Notes: generated by a model not told the origin, from the sequence alone. Positions 8,875 to 16,775 are shown, counted from the stretch's first letter. The stretch is DNA of 42,977 nucleotides from an uncultured Collinsella sp. (GCA_934646865.1 CAKUEU010000009.1:1-42977); one strand, 5' to 3'. Numbers and translations: made by a program.

Positions 8875-8933
8875 AAACACATGTTCCTATCGAATACCTG
8901 TTCGATAATACCCGCTCGACCGGACACCGTCAA
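8875..8933 (-). promoter_or_regulatory. SOS-type promoter and LexA-like boxes of the polymerase operon
   Basis: On the minus strand: TTGACG (8928-8933), a 17-base spacer, then TATTAT (8905-8910), a near-consensus promoter. Immediately downstream, 8891-8904 reads CGAACAGGTATTCG, one base off the Gram-positive/actinobacterial LexA consensus CGAACnnnnGTTCG, inside the longer palindrome ATCGAA...TTCGAT. A second half-conserved copy, GAACATGTGTTT, lies at 8875-8886. Confidence 0.7.
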
Positions 8934-8935
8934 AA

Positions 8936-9013
8936 CCGACCAAAAGGGGACAGGTTTATTTTGGTCGGTAAAACGCTTGACCTGCCAAAACAAACCTGTC
9001 CCTTTTCGGCAGG
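8936..9013. repeat. REP-like paired hairpin, copy 1
   Basis: Two hairpins, 8936-8968 (ends CCGACCAAAA / TTTTGGTCGG) and 8981-9013 (ends CCTGCCAAAA / TTTTCGGCAGG), face each other in inverted orientation. Their cores GGGGACAGGTTTA and CAAACCTGTCCC are complementary, so the whole unit can also fold as one long stem. The spacer AAAACGCTTGA is nearly the same in copy 2 at 21710-21788. This is the layout of bacterial REP/BIME elements mobilised by REP-associated transposases; no such transposase is in the window. Confidence 0.85.
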
Positions 9014-9119
9014 TTTTTAACGCAGCCCTAAAGAGTGCGAAACAGCTCGGAAAAGCTCGCTTCGTAGCATGAGCCTAACGATCGATACCACCATAAAGCA
9101 CGGAAGGGTTGTGGGGATA

Positions 9120-9644
9120 ATGGTCAACTATGGGTTTGGTATGCCGACGCGCTTGGTTGCGGATGGGGACGTGGCTCGCTGGTGCGGACGATTGGTCGCC
9201 CACTACGGCGGCACCAAGGCACTGGTCGTGCTGGGAGGCGACAAGCATACGCGTGACGAGCTCGTCTCGGCGGCACTTGGTTCGCTCGATCGCGCCCTGC
9301 TCGAACGCGTGCTCTTTCGTTGCGGCTCGGTTGGGGGCGACGGGGGAGACGAACTGGTCGATGAGGCCGTAGCCCTGGCGACCGATGAGGGCGTGGACTT
9401 TGTCCTGGCGATCGGCGATGCCGATACGGCAGGCTTTGCGCGCGAGCTTGCCCGTCGCATGGCCGTGCTCGATGCCGGCGAGGACGGCTTTGTTCCCTAC
9501 GGGTGCATTGTCTCGGAGGGCAGAGTGCCTGCCGTCGTGGGTGCCGGTGAGGTTCCCGTTTTTGCCATCATCGCGCCCGAGCTGTTGGAAGGCATCGGCT
9601 CTCCCTTGCGCGAACTGCTCGGCAGCGTGTGCGCCGCGGCATAG
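9120..9644 (+). CDS. Truncated iron-alcohol-dehydrogenase relative (N-terminal domain only)
   Basis: A protein of 174 residues. It aligns without gaps at its start with the dehydrogenase encoded at 20523: both share RLVAHYGGTK at the same position, then SLDRALL and DF(V/I)LA(I/L)G. The nucleotide-binding motif GGGS of the full enzyme is GDAD here, and the whole iron-binding C-terminal domain is absent. It is therefore unlikely to be a working dehydrogenase; it may be a decayed copy or a repurposed Rossmann-like protein. The start at 9120 is chosen because the alignment begins there; an in-frame ATG at 9069 has no relative in the homologue. It is followed nine bases later by an SMR transporter gene. 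Confidence 0.7.
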   Translation: MVNYGFGMPTRLVADGDVARWCGRLVAHYGGTKALVVLGGDKHTRDELVSAALGSLDRALLERVLFRCGSVGGDGGDELVDEAVALATDEGVDFVLAIGDADTAGFARELARRMAVLDAGEDGFVPYGCIVSEGRVPAVVGAGEVPVFAIIAPELLEGIGSPLRELLGSVCAAA

Positions 9645-9653
9645 GAGGGCGTT

Positions 9654-9974
9654 ATGCAATATGTGCAGCTGGCGATAGCCATTGCTTGCGAGATCGGGGC
9701 ATCGTCTGCCCTTAAGGCCACGCACGGCTTTACCGTGCTGGCGCCCAGTGTGGCGACAATTGTGCTGTACGGTCTGAGCTTCTACCTGTTTTCGCTCGTG
9801 CTTAACGTGCTCGACCTCGCGAGCGCCTATGCCACATGGTGCGCTGCGGGCATCGTCGCTACCTCGGTTATCTCGGTGCTGATCTTTGGAGACCACCTGA
9901 GCCCCATGATGCTCGTGGGCCTTGGCCTGTGCGTCGCGGGCGTGGTTATCGTGAACCTCGCAAGCGCATCGTAG
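9654..9974 (+). CDS. Small multidrug resistance (SMR) family transporter subunit, EmrE/QacE type
   Basis: A protein of 106 residues with four membrane helices. The essential membrane glutamate is Glu13 in AIACEIGASSALK, equal to Glu14 of EmrE. Other family marks are GFTVLAPSVATIVLYG, the SAYATWCAAGIV helix with the conserved Trp, and GVVIVNL at the end. SMR proteins export cationic compounds or guanidinium by proton antiport, as antiparallel dimers. The gene starts behind AGGAGGGCGTT and follows the truncated dehydrogenase by nine bases, so they are probably co-transcribed. Substrate not determinable. Confidence 0.93.
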   Translation: MQYVQLAIAIACEIGASSALKATHGFTVLAPSVATIVLYGLSFYLFSLVLNVLDLASAYATWCAAGIVATSVISVLIFGDHLSPMMLVGLGLCVAGVVIVNLASAS

Positions 9975-10009
9975 GTCGCCGGGCACGCGCCCCATTCATG
10001 CAATTAAAG

Positions 10010-10055
10010 AACGCCGGTCGTATGGGCAGATTCCCATGCGACCGGCGTTTCGTTT
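10010..10055 (+). terminator. Rho-independent terminator after the SMR gene
   Basis: A 16-bp stem (10011-10026 with 10033-10048, one G.T pair) with a 6-base loop, followed by TTTCGTTTG. Confidence 0.85.
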
Positions 10056-10119
10056 GTATTTCGAGCATATTGCCAGCTTGCGACCTATGTTGCACAGGCG
10101 TAAACGCTCAGCGTCACCC

Positions 10120-10149
10120 GTGTTTCAAAACACTCCGTTAATAAAACGG
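10120..10149. promoter_or_regulatory. Adjacent small palindromes upstream of the P-II/pot operon
   Basis: GTGTTTCAAAACAC (10120-10133) is a perfect 6-bp palindrome with a 2-base centre, and CCGTTAATAAAACGG (10135-10149) is a second 5-bp inverted repeat right beside it. They lie about 15-40 bases before a possible CATAAT -10 box (10164-10169). They could be operators for a nitrogen or polyamine regulator; there is no direct evidence. Confidence 0.35.
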
Positions 10150-10225
10150 GCGATTTTGGCTCGCATAATCCCCAGCAACGAACGCGCACAGGCGCGCTCA
10201 CCGCCACCGAAGAGGGGAGAAAACC

Positions 10226-10576
10226 ATGAAGGAACTGGTACTCATCATTCGCCCGGAGATGCTCGAGAGCCTGAAGGCCATTCTTGACGAGGTGCATTGC
10301 GGCGGTATGACCGTTTCGTCCGTTATGGGCTGTGGCACGCAGAAGGGCGCCTCGACCGATGGCGTCAACGAGATTCGCGGCTTCAAGATCAACATCAACC
10401 TGCTGCCCAAGATCCAGGCGAGTGTGGTCGTGCGCGACCAGGATGTCGAGACCATTATCTCGGCCGTTCGCGAGCGCATGGCCGACGGTCGCGTGGGCGA
10501 CGGCAAGATCTTTATCCGCGATATTGCCGATGCCGTGCGTATCCGTACCGGCGAGCGTGGCAACGCCGCTCTGTAG
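10226..10576 (+). CDS. P-II family nitrogen regulatory protein
   Basis: A protein of 116 residues. P-II proteins are trimers that sense ATP/ADP and 2-oxoglutarate and bind transporters or enzymes through a flexible T-loop. Family marks are GCGTQKG before the T-loop, LLPKIQASVVV after it, and the C-terminal signature GDGKIFIRDIADAVRIRTGE. The T-loop (ASTDGVNEIRGFKININ) has no tyrosine at the classic uridylylation site, so covalent control of the enterobacterial kind is unlikely. The gene has a strong GAGGGGAGA site and lies 28 bases before potA, far from any ammonium transporter. This placement suggests that it controls polyamine uptake; that is inference. Confidence 0.93.
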   Translation: MKELVLIIRPEMLESLKAILDEVHCGGMTVSSVMGCGTQKGASTDGVNEIRGFKININLLPKIQASVVVRDQDVETIISAVRERMADGRVGDGKIFIRDIADAVRIRTGERGNAAL

Positions 10577-10604
10577 GTAGACGGATCGAGAGAAGGCGAT
10601 TGCC

Positions 10605-11717
10605 ATGCCTGGTACCAAACCACTCGTCCAGATTAAGAACATCAACAAGTTCTACGGCGAGAACCATGTGGTCAAAGACCTGTCCATCGATGTGCAGGAG
10701 GGCGAGTTCCTGACGATTCTGGGCTCGTCCGGCTCGGGTAAGTCGACGACGTTGCGTATGGTCGCCGGCTTTGAGCAGCCCACTACAGGCGAGATCTTGC
10801 TTGCCGGCACCAACGTGGCCGATAAGGAGCCGTTCGAGCGCGACGTGAACACGGTGTTCCAGAGCTACGCGCTGTTTCCGCACATGACCATCTTCGACAA
10901 CGTCGCCTACGGCTTGAGGATGAAGAAGGTCTCCAAGGACGAGATTCGCGAGCGCGTGATGGAGATGCTCGACCTGGTGCAGCTCGGCGGCTTTGAGGGG
11001 CGCAAGCCCGACCAGCTGTCCGGCGGCCAAAAGCAGCGCGTCGCTATCGCCCGTGCCCTGGTCAACCGACCCAAGATCTTACTGCTCGACGAGCCGCTGG
11101 GTGCGCTCGATCTCAAGCTGCGCAAACAGATGCAGCTCGAGCTCAAGCGCCTCCAGCGCAAGCTCAACATCACGTTCCTCTACGTGACGCACGATCAGGA
11201 AGAGGCGCTCACCATGAGCGACCGTATCGCGATCATGCACGACGGTGTGCTGGAGCAGATTGGCACGCCCAAGGAGATCTACGAGGCGCCGGCCAGCAAG
11301 TTTGTCGCTACGTTTATTGGCGAGACCAACCTGTTCGAAGGCATGGTCTCGGCCGATACGCCCGATGGGCTCGAGATCTCGCTCGAGTCCGGCACCATTC
11401 GCTCCGATGCCAAGGGCTTTCACTTTGGCGAGCTTGTGGCCGTGTCAGTGCGTCCGGAGCGCATGCAGTTTGCGCTCGAGCCGCGCGACGGGTTCTCGCT
11501 TATGGGCACGGTGCGCGAACAGGTGTATGTGGGCTCCATGATCAAAGCGATCGTGGTGCTGCCCGATGGTCAGGAGGTGCGCTTGGAGCGCTTGGCCGGC
11601 GACGAGCTGCCCGAGAACGGTCCGGTCTACCTGTACTGGGATCCGGCAGATGCCCGCACCATCAAGACGCTCGACCAGGTCTTTTTCTCGGCACTCGAGA
11701 ATGCCGAGATGCGTTAG
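10605..11717 (+). CDS. potA: Spermidine/putrescine ABC transporter ATP-binding protein
   Basis: A protein of 370 residues. The ATPase domain has GSSGSGKST (Walker A), [35 protein letters not shown] and [14 protein letters not shown]. From about residue 240 a TOBE-type domain follows ([22 protein letters not shown]). This is the normal PotA architecture and length. It powers the PotB/PotC membrane pair encoded next. The order P-II, potA, potB, potC, potD with gaps of 3-28 bases makes one operon. PotA-type ATPases also serve other small-molecule importers, but the neighbouring PotD makes polyamine the best reading. Confidence 0.94.
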   Translation: MPGTKPLVQIKNINKFYGENHVVKDLSIDVQEGEFLTILGSSGSGKSTTLRMVAGFEQPTTGEILLAGTNVADKEPFERDVNTVFQSYALFPHMTIFDNVAYGLRMKKVSKDEIRERVMEMLDLVQLGGFEGRKPDQLSGGQKQRVAIARALVNRPKILLLDEPLGALDLKLRKQMQLELKRLQRKLNITFLYVTHDQEEALTMSDRIAIMHDGVLEQIGTPKEIYEAPASKFVATFIGETNLFEGMVSADTPDGLEISLESGTIRSDAKGFHFGELVAVSVRPERMQFALEPRDGFSLMGTVREQVYVGSMIKAIVVLPDGQEVRLERLAGDELPENGPVYLYWDPADARTIKTLDQVFFSALENAEMR

Positions 11718-11729
11718 GGGGCGACAGCT

Positions 11730-12665
11730 ATGTCCGATACCGCAACCATGGCGGCAACCGTCGCCGCCACCGAGCATGACGTCGAGGCCGCCCGTATCGA
11801 GCGCCGCCGTCGTTTTCGCTCCAACACGCTGCCGGCGCTAGTCACCGTGGGCCCCGTCACCCTGTGGTTGATCGCATTTATCGCGGTGCCGCTGCTCTAC
11901 ATTCTGATCATGGGCTTTTGCTCCACCGACCAGTACTACAACGTGGTCTATAGCTTTACGCTCGATAACTTCCAGGCCATGTTGGACCCCGAGTACCTCA
12001 AGATCTATGGGCAGTCCATTCTGATCGCCGCCATCTCCACCGCCATCTGCCTGGTGCTGGCCTATCCGTTTAGCTATCTGATCAGCCGTACGTTTAAGTC
12101 CAAAAAGACACTGCTGTACATGATGATCATCATCCCGTTTTGGACGAACTCGCTGGTGCGCATCTACGGTTGGCGAACGTTTCTTTCGGCGACCGGTCAG
12201 CTCAACAGCTTTTTGATGGCTATCGGTGCGACGAGCGAACCCATTCAGTTTCTGTACAACCAGGCCTGCACGGTCTTTGGCATGGCCTACGACATGTTCC
12301 CGTTTATGGTGCTGCCGCTCTACGCCGCCATCGAAAAGCTCGACGAGTCACAGATCGAGGCGAGCTTTGACTTGGGCGCCAACATGCTCACCACGATCTT
12401 TAAGGTCGCGATTCCGCAGACCATGAGCGGCATCTTCTCGGGCTGCATCATGGTGTTCATCCCCAGTCTGGGCGCGTTCTACATTTCGGACATCCTGGGC
12501 GGCGGCAATGCCGACGTTATCGGCAACCTGATTCAGCGCCAGTTCCAAAGTGCCAACGACTGGCCCCTGGGAGCCGCGCTTTCGATTCTGCTCATCGCTA
12601 TTACGCTGCTGCTGGTCAAGATCTACCAAAAGGCCGGCGGCGATATGGAAAGCCTGGGGGTGTAG
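11730..12665 (+). CDS. potB: Spermidine/putrescine ABC transporter permease PotB
   Basis: A protein of 311 residues with six or so membrane helices. After a charged N-terminus (residues 1-35), the first helix is VTLWLIAFIAVPLLYIL. The coupling loop EASFDLGANMLTTIFKVAIPQT is the EAA motif that meets PotA. The text IIIPFWTNSLVRIYGWRTFL is typical of PotB. It starts 12 bases after potA and is followed by potC after 3 bases. It forms the heteromeric channel with PotC. Confidence 0.94.
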   Translation: MSDTATMAATVAATEHDVEAARIERRRRFRSNTLPALVTVGPVTLWLIAFIAVPLLYILIMGFCSTDQYYNVVYSFTLDNFQAMLDPEYLKIYGQSILIAAISTAICLVLAYPFSYLISRTFKSKKTLLYMMIIIPFWTNSLVRIYGWRTFLSATGQLNSFLMAIGATSEPIQFLYNQACTVFGMAYDMFPFMVLPLYAAIEKLDESQIEASFDLGANMLTTIFKVAIPQTMSGIFSGCIMVFIPSLGAFYISDILGGGNADVIGNLIQRQFQSANDWPLGAALSILLIAITLLLVKIYQKAGGDMESLGV

Positions 12666-12668
12666 GCC

Positions 12669-13514
12669 ATGGCGATCAAGCGTCAAACCAAGCATAAGCT
12701 GAGCCGTGGGACGGGTATCGTCTTTTGCGCCCTGATCTATGCGATTTTGTTTTTGCCCATTGTGATCGTGGTTGCCAACTCGTTTAACGGCAACACCGAG
12801 AAGCCGTATCTGAGCTGGGGCGGCTTTAGCCTGCGCTGGTACGTGCATCTGTTCCAGAACGGTCCGCTGCTGGCAAGCTTTGGCAACACCATGCTGCTCG
12901 CTATCACCACGACGGTACTGGCGACCGCGCTGGGTACGCTGGGGGCCGTGGGCTTGTATCGCTACAAGTTCCCCGGCCGCAACCTGATCGACAGCCTGCT
13001 GTACATCCCGGTCGTTATCCCCGAGATCGTCATGGGCATCTCGCTGTTGCTGGTCTACGTAAAGGTCGGTGTACCCCGCGGCATGGTGGGCCTGATCATC
13101 GCGCACGTCACCTTTTGCGTGAGCTTTGTGATCTTTAACGTCCGCGCCCGTCTGGATGGCTACGACCCGTCGCTCGAGGAGGCGTCCATGGACCTGGGTG
13201 CCAACCGCCTGGTCACGTTCTTTAAGGTGACGCTTCCCATGCTGGCCCCGGGCATTGCCGGCGGCGCGCTGCTGTCCTTTACGCTTTCGATCGACGACGT
13301 CGTGGTGTCCTACTTTGTCTACGGCCAGGACCTGACCTTCCCGCTCAAGGTGATGCAGTCCATTAAGGGCGGCGTGGTACCAGATGTGAACGCGCTGTCC
13401 ACGCTGATCTTGTTGGGAACGGTTGCCATCGTGGCGATTACCCAGAGCGGCATGATCGACAAATGGCGCGAGCGCCGCGCCGCAGCCAGGCTGAGCCAGG
13501 AAAGGGGGCGCTAG
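12669..13514 (+). CDS. potC: Spermidine/putrescine ABC transporter permease PotC
   Basis: A protein of 281 residues. Family marks are LFLPIVIVVANSFN in the first helix, the segment RYKFPGRNLIDSLLYIPVVIPEIVMG, the EAA loop EASMDLGANRLVTFFKVTLP, and SIDDVVVSYFVYG. The start codon is 3 bases after the potB stop, so translation is coupled. The C-terminal tail is basic and cytoplasmic (WRERRAAARLSQ). Confidence 0.94.
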   Translation: MAIKRQTKHKLSRGTGIVFCALIYAILFLPIVIVVANSFNGNTEKPYLSWGGFSLRWYVHLFQNGPLLASFGNTMLLAITTTVLATALGTLGAVGLYRYKFPGRNLIDSLLYIPVVIPEIVMGISLLLVYVKVGVPRGMVGLIIAHVTFCVSFVIFNVRARLDGYDPSLEEASMDLGANRLVTFFKVTLPMLAPGIAGGALLSFTLSIDDVVVSYFVYGQDLTFPLKVMQSIKGGVVPDVNALSTLILLGTVAIVAITQSGMIDKWRERRAAARLSQERGR

Positions 13515-13517
13515 GAC

Positions 13518-14624
13518 ATGAGTGAATTCGATGTGATGGAAGCCTTCCACAGGCAACAGATCTCGCGCCGACAGTTTTTGCGCGGGGCGCTGGGCCTGGC
13601 CGCCGCCGGTCTTGCGGCTGGCACCGCGGGCGGCCTGACGGGTTGCGGTAAGTCCGACAACCCCAATGAGCTCAACATCTTCATTTGGACCGAATATGTG
13701 CCCGATTCGGTGCTCGAGGGCTTTGAGAAAGAGACGGGCATCCACATCAACCAGTACCTGTACTCGTCCAACGAGGACATGCTGGCCAAGGTGAGGACCG
13801 AAAACGAGGGCACCTACGATATCCTGCAGCCCACGGACTACATGGTCAAAAGCCTCATTGCTCAAGAGCTGCTGGAGCAACTTGATCTTTCGGTGCTCAC
13901 CAATAAGGGCAATATCGGCTCGCAGTACATGGACCAGGAGTTCGATCCCGGCAACAAGTATTCGATTCCGTTTATGGGCAGCGCCACCGCCATCGCCTAC
14001 AACGAGGATGAGGTCGATAAGCCCGAGAGCTTTACCGATATGCTCGACGAGAAGTTCCGCAGCAATATCGTGACCCTCAACGATTTTCGCGAGGTGCTCG
14101 CCGTCGCCGGCATGACGGTGGGACTTACCGGCAACGAGGAGGACGACGAGAGCATCGCCAAGATCGCCGAGCAGGCCGCGAAGTTCAAACCGAACTTTAA
14201 ACTGTACGACTCCGATAGCCCCCGCAACGCGCTGGTGTCGGGCGATTGCATCGCCGGCATTATCTGGACGGCAGAAATCGCCCTGGCGCAGCGCGACAAC
14301 CCGGCGATCCAGGTTGCGTTTCCCAGCGAGGGGTGCGGTATCGGCACCGATAACTGGTGTATCCCCAAAGGCGCCAAGCACTATGACAACGCGCTGGCCT
14401 TTATCAACTACATGCTGCGTCCCGAGGTGGCCAAGGTGGTCTCGGAGGATTACCCCTACGTGCAGCCCAACACCGAGGCCATCAAGCTGCTCGACGAGGA
14501 TTTCCAAAACAACCCGGTCGAGAACGTGCCTTCCGACGTGTTTAAGCACGGTCGCCGCACCGAGGCGCTGCCGCCCAAGGTGCTGCGTAAATACGACAAG
14601 ATCTGGACGAATCTGAAGGGATAG
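13518..14624 (+). CDS. potD: Spermidine/putrescine-binding lipoprotein PotD with Tat-type signal
   Basis: A protein of 368 residues. The N-terminus has the twin-arginine motif SRRQFLRG (residues about 17-24), then a hydrophobic Ala/Gly/Leu core and the lipobox LTGC, so it should leave the cell folded via Tat and then be lipidated. The mature domain has NIFIWTEYVPDSVLEGFEKETG, YDILQPTDYMV, GSATAIAYNEDEV and DNWCIPKGAKHYDNALAFINY, all typical of PotD. It captures polyamine outside the cell. The gene starts 3 bases after potC. Confidence 0.93.
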   Translation: MSEFDVMEAFHRQQISRRQFLRGALGLAAAGLAAGTAGGLTGCGKSDNPNELNIFIWTEYVPDSVLEGFEKETGIHINQYLYSSNEDMLAKVRTENEGTYDILQPTDYMVKSLIAQELLEQLDLSVLTNKGNIGSQYMDQEFDPGNKYSIPFMGSATAIAYNEDEVDKPESFTDMLDEKFRSNIVTLNDFREVLAVAGMTVGLTGNEEDDESIAKIAEQAAKFKPNFKLYDSDSPRNALVSGDCIAGIIWTAEIALAQRDNPAIQVAFPSEGCGIGTDNWCIPKGAKHYDNALAFINYMLRPEVAKVVSEDYPYVQPNTEAIKLLDEDFQNNPVENVPSDVFKHGRRTEALPPKVLRKYDKIWTNLKG

Positions 14625-14630
14625 ATCGAT

Positions 14631-15764
14631 ATGAGCAATTCGACCGAGGTCGATTTTAGGTTTCTTTCGGAGCCCGATATCATCAAGGCGGGCGCGACCG
14701 ATATGGCGCACTGCATCGATGTGATGGAGGACCAGTTTAAGCTGCTGAGCTTGGGCGATTACCGCATGAGCGGCAAGAACAAGAACAGTCACGGCGCCTT
14801 TTTGGACTTCCCCGAGAGCTCGCCGTTTCCCAACATGCCCGTTGCCGGTCCCGACCGCCGCTTTATGGCCATGTGTTCCTACCTGGGCGGCAGCTACAAC
14901 ATGTGCGGTCTTAAGTGGTACGGCTCCAACGTCGATAATCGCGAGAAGGGGCTGCCGCGTTCCATCCTGACGCTTATGCTTAACGACCCCGATACGGGTG
15001 CGCCGCTGGCCCTGATGAGCGCAAATCTCATTAGCAGCTACCGTACCGCCGCCGTGCCGGCCGTGGGCGTGCGCTACCTGGCACGCAAGGACGTGCGCAC
15101 GGTGGGCATTATCGGTCCGGGCGTGATGAACAAGACCACGCTGCGCTCGTTTTTAATGGAGCGTCCCGACATCGAGACCGTCAAGGTTAAGGGCCGTGGG
15201 CGCCGCTCGCTGGAGTCCTACGTGGACTATGTGCATCAGAATTTCCCGGGCATTAAAAACGTGGTGATCGTCGATACCGAGGAGGAGGCTGTCCGCGACA
15301 GCGACCTGGTGAGCGTCGCCACCAACGAGAATGGCGGTATCGAGACGTACCCACGTGTAAAGCGTGAGTGGGTCAAGCCCGGTGCGCTCATCTGTGCTCC
15401 GAGTGACCTCTACGCCGACCGTGAGCCATTCATCGAAGGCGAGTGGAAGTGCGTGACCGACCTGTATCCGATGTACGAAGACTGGCGCGACGAAATCGGC
15501 CGCTTTGACGTATGCGGTACGCTCGGTAACGAGTGGGTCGACATGGTCGATTACGGCATGCTGCCGCGCGAGCGCGTCGTGGACTTGGGCGACATTGTGC
15601 GCGGGGTCGACCCGGGTCGTACGAGCGAAGACGATATCTACTTCTTTAGCATCGGCGGCATCAACACCGAGGACGTGAGCTGGGGCACCACGATCTACCG
15701 CAAGGCAGTCGAGATGGGCCTGGGTCAGGAGCTCAAGCTCTGGGACACGCCTGCGCTGGCGTAG
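14631..15764 (+). CDS. Ornithine cyclodeaminase/mu-crystallin family enzyme (TaoB-like)
   Basis: A protein of 377 residues. The Rossmann nucleotide site is VGIIGPGVMNKTTL (about residues 161-174), preceded by the substrate-side motif SSYRTAAVPAVGVRYLA; both are family hallmarks. Members form an imine from an amino acid with NAD(P), e.g. ornithine to proline, or reduce imines. Close relatives are often labelled tyramine oxidase subunit B in databases. It begins 6 bases after potD, so it is the last gene of the polyamine-uptake operon and may act on an imported amine or its product. The exact substrate is not visible. Confidence 0.88.
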   Translation: MSNSTEVDFRFLSEPDIIKAGATDMAHCIDVMEDQFKLLSLGDYRMSGKNKNSHGAFLDFPESSPFPNMPVAGPDRRFMAMCSYLGGSYNMCGLKWYGSNVDNREKGLPRSILTLMLNDPDTGAPLALMSANLISSYRTAAVPAVGVRYLARKDVRTVGIIGPGVMNKTTLRSFLMERPDIETVKVKGRGRRSLESYVDYVHQNFPGIKNVVIVDTEEEAVRDSDLVSVATNENGGIETYPRVKREWVKPGALICAPSDLYADREPFIEGEWKCVTDLYPMYEDWRDEIGRFDVCGTLGNEWVDMVDYGMLPRERVVDLGDIVRGVDPGRTSEDDIYFFSIGGINTEDVSWGTTIYRKAVEMGLGQELKLWDTPALA

Positions 15765-15793
15765 GTCGCATTGAAATAAAGGTGCAACGAAGT

Positions 15794-15845
15794 GCGCCGC
15801 TGGGCGATCCGAAAACGAAGATCGTCCAGCGGCGCTTTATTTATC
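15794..15845 (+). terminator. Rho-independent terminator of the P-II/pot operon
   Basis: A 15-bp stem (15794-15808 with 15821-15835, one G.T pair) with a 12-base loop, followed by TTTATTTAT. Confidence 0.88.
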
Positions 15846-15903
15846 TGGAATCCTCGCGACGATAGCAGAGGGCGAATCTAGACTTATCGATAGGAACATA
15901 TGT

Positions 15904-15934
15904 TTGGTATTGTGATATTCTGAAAGCTATAGAT
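15904..15934 (+). promoter_or_regulatory. Promoter for the Abi leader RNA and gene
   Basis: TTGGTA (15904-15909), an 18-base spacer and TATAGAT (15928-15934). The surrounding 15880-15940 stretch is much more A/T-rich than the rest of the window. Transcription would begin near 15940, exactly at the structured leader. Confidence 0.6.
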
Positions 15935-15940
15935 AGCAAG

Positions 15941-15988
15941 AACCCCGGGGTATCACGATATTTCGCGTGAGTGACCTACCGGGGCTTT
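15941..15988 (+). ncRNA. Compact structured leader RNA upstream of the Abi/HEPN gene
   Basis: The bases fold into one interrupted hairpin: CCCCGG (15943-15948) with CCGGGG (15979-15984), GGT (15949-15951) with ACC (15974-15976), and TCACG (15953-15957) with CGTGA (15966-15970), closed by an 8-base loop ATATTTCG. The bulges are A on one side, and GTG and TA on the other. It starts at the predicted transcription start and ends 25 bases before the Abi ATG. It is not a terminator, since only CTTTCATC follows. It may be a control RNA, or a partner of the Abi protein as described for some Abi-type systems; this is inference from position and structure. Confidence 0.5.
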
Positions 15989-16009
15989 CATCTAGGATGG
16001 TACCCCGCA

Positions 16010-16696
16010 ATGGCTATGAATTTCAAGGGCGCCGACATAAATGACTTGAACGCCTGGTTCTCGACGGCGCGCTTGTCGCGTTATGCATCGGCGAAGGACC
16101 CTGCTGCACTTTATGCTTGGGATGTCCGACTCGCAAAGGCATATCTAGAGGATGTTGCTCACGTCGAGGTGCTGTTGCGTAATTTTATGTCTCATAGGCT
16201 TGCTCGGGATTGCGAGAGCCGTACCTCACGTCACGACTGCCGATGGTTCGATTATCCAGAGCTGTATGGCTTGAATGCATCAACGGTTTCCTCGATAGAG
16301 AAGGCCAAGGTTCGTTTGAGCCATGAAGGCAAGGTGCCATCTTATGACAGGGTCGTCGCCGCTTTGACATTTGATGTTTGGCGATTCATGCTTGTCCGCC
16401 GCTTGGAACCCACGGTGTGGCGCGCCTTGCGCTCACGGGCGAATGGCGGCATGCCGTTTTATCCGGGAACGAAGCGAGCTGATTTTGAGGCTCACGTTGC
16501 GGAAATCTATAGATTACGAAACAGATGCTCCCATCAAGAGCACTTGGTTCTAGAGAATCCCCGGGATGAGATAGTAATGCTTAATGGATTCTCTGCCAGC
16601 CTCCGTTGGGTCGCTGAGAGGATTGATCCTACTGCCGCTGACTGGATTGCCTCGAATTCCCGTGTTGATGACATGAGGGGGCAGCGCCCTGACTGA
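16010..16696 (+). CDS. Abi family (Abi_2-like) protein with HEPN RNase motif
   Basis: A protein of 228 residues. The N-terminal helices (DVRLAKAYLEDVAHVEVLLRN in part) and the C-terminal RLRNRCSHQE fit the Abi_2/AbiD-AbiF group. R170-N-R-C-S-H175 is an Rx4H motif of HEPN ribonucleases, which abort phage infection by cutting RNA. I choose the ATG at 16010 with AGGATGG upstream; a GTG at 15971 falls inside the structured leader. The gene uses rarer, more A/T-rich codons than its neighbours (for example AGA, ATA and TTA-type codons), a sign of transfer. It stands alone between two terminators. The activity is likely RNA cleavage, but the trigger is unknown. Confidence 0.82.
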   Translation: MAMNFKGADINDLNAWFSTARLSRYASAKDPAALYAWDVRLAKAYLEDVAHVEVLLRNFMSHRLARDCESRTSRHDCRWFDYPELYGLNASTVSSIEKAKVRLSHEGKVPSYDRVVAALTFDVWRFMLVRRLEPTVWRALRSRANGGMPFYPGTKRADFEAHVAEIYRLRNRCSHQEHLVLENPRDEIVMLNGFSASLRWVAERIDPTAADWIASNSRVDDMRGQRPD

Positions 16697-16775
16697 TTCT
16701 TTCGTCCATGATTATTTGTGCTGACTCATTGGATTAGACTCGACGTGCGTGGATTGAAAGATTGAATATGCAAAT

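Noticed and set aside
12348..14792. An 814-codon open frame on the minus strand opposite potB, potC and potD
   Set aside because: Same cause: it crosses three genuine co-directional genes and their junctions and shows no domain or ribosome-binding site.
15971..16009. GTG at 15971 as the start of the Abi gene
   Set aside because: It lies inside the structured leader hairpin, has no ribosome-binding site, and the residues it adds do not look like the family's N-terminus.
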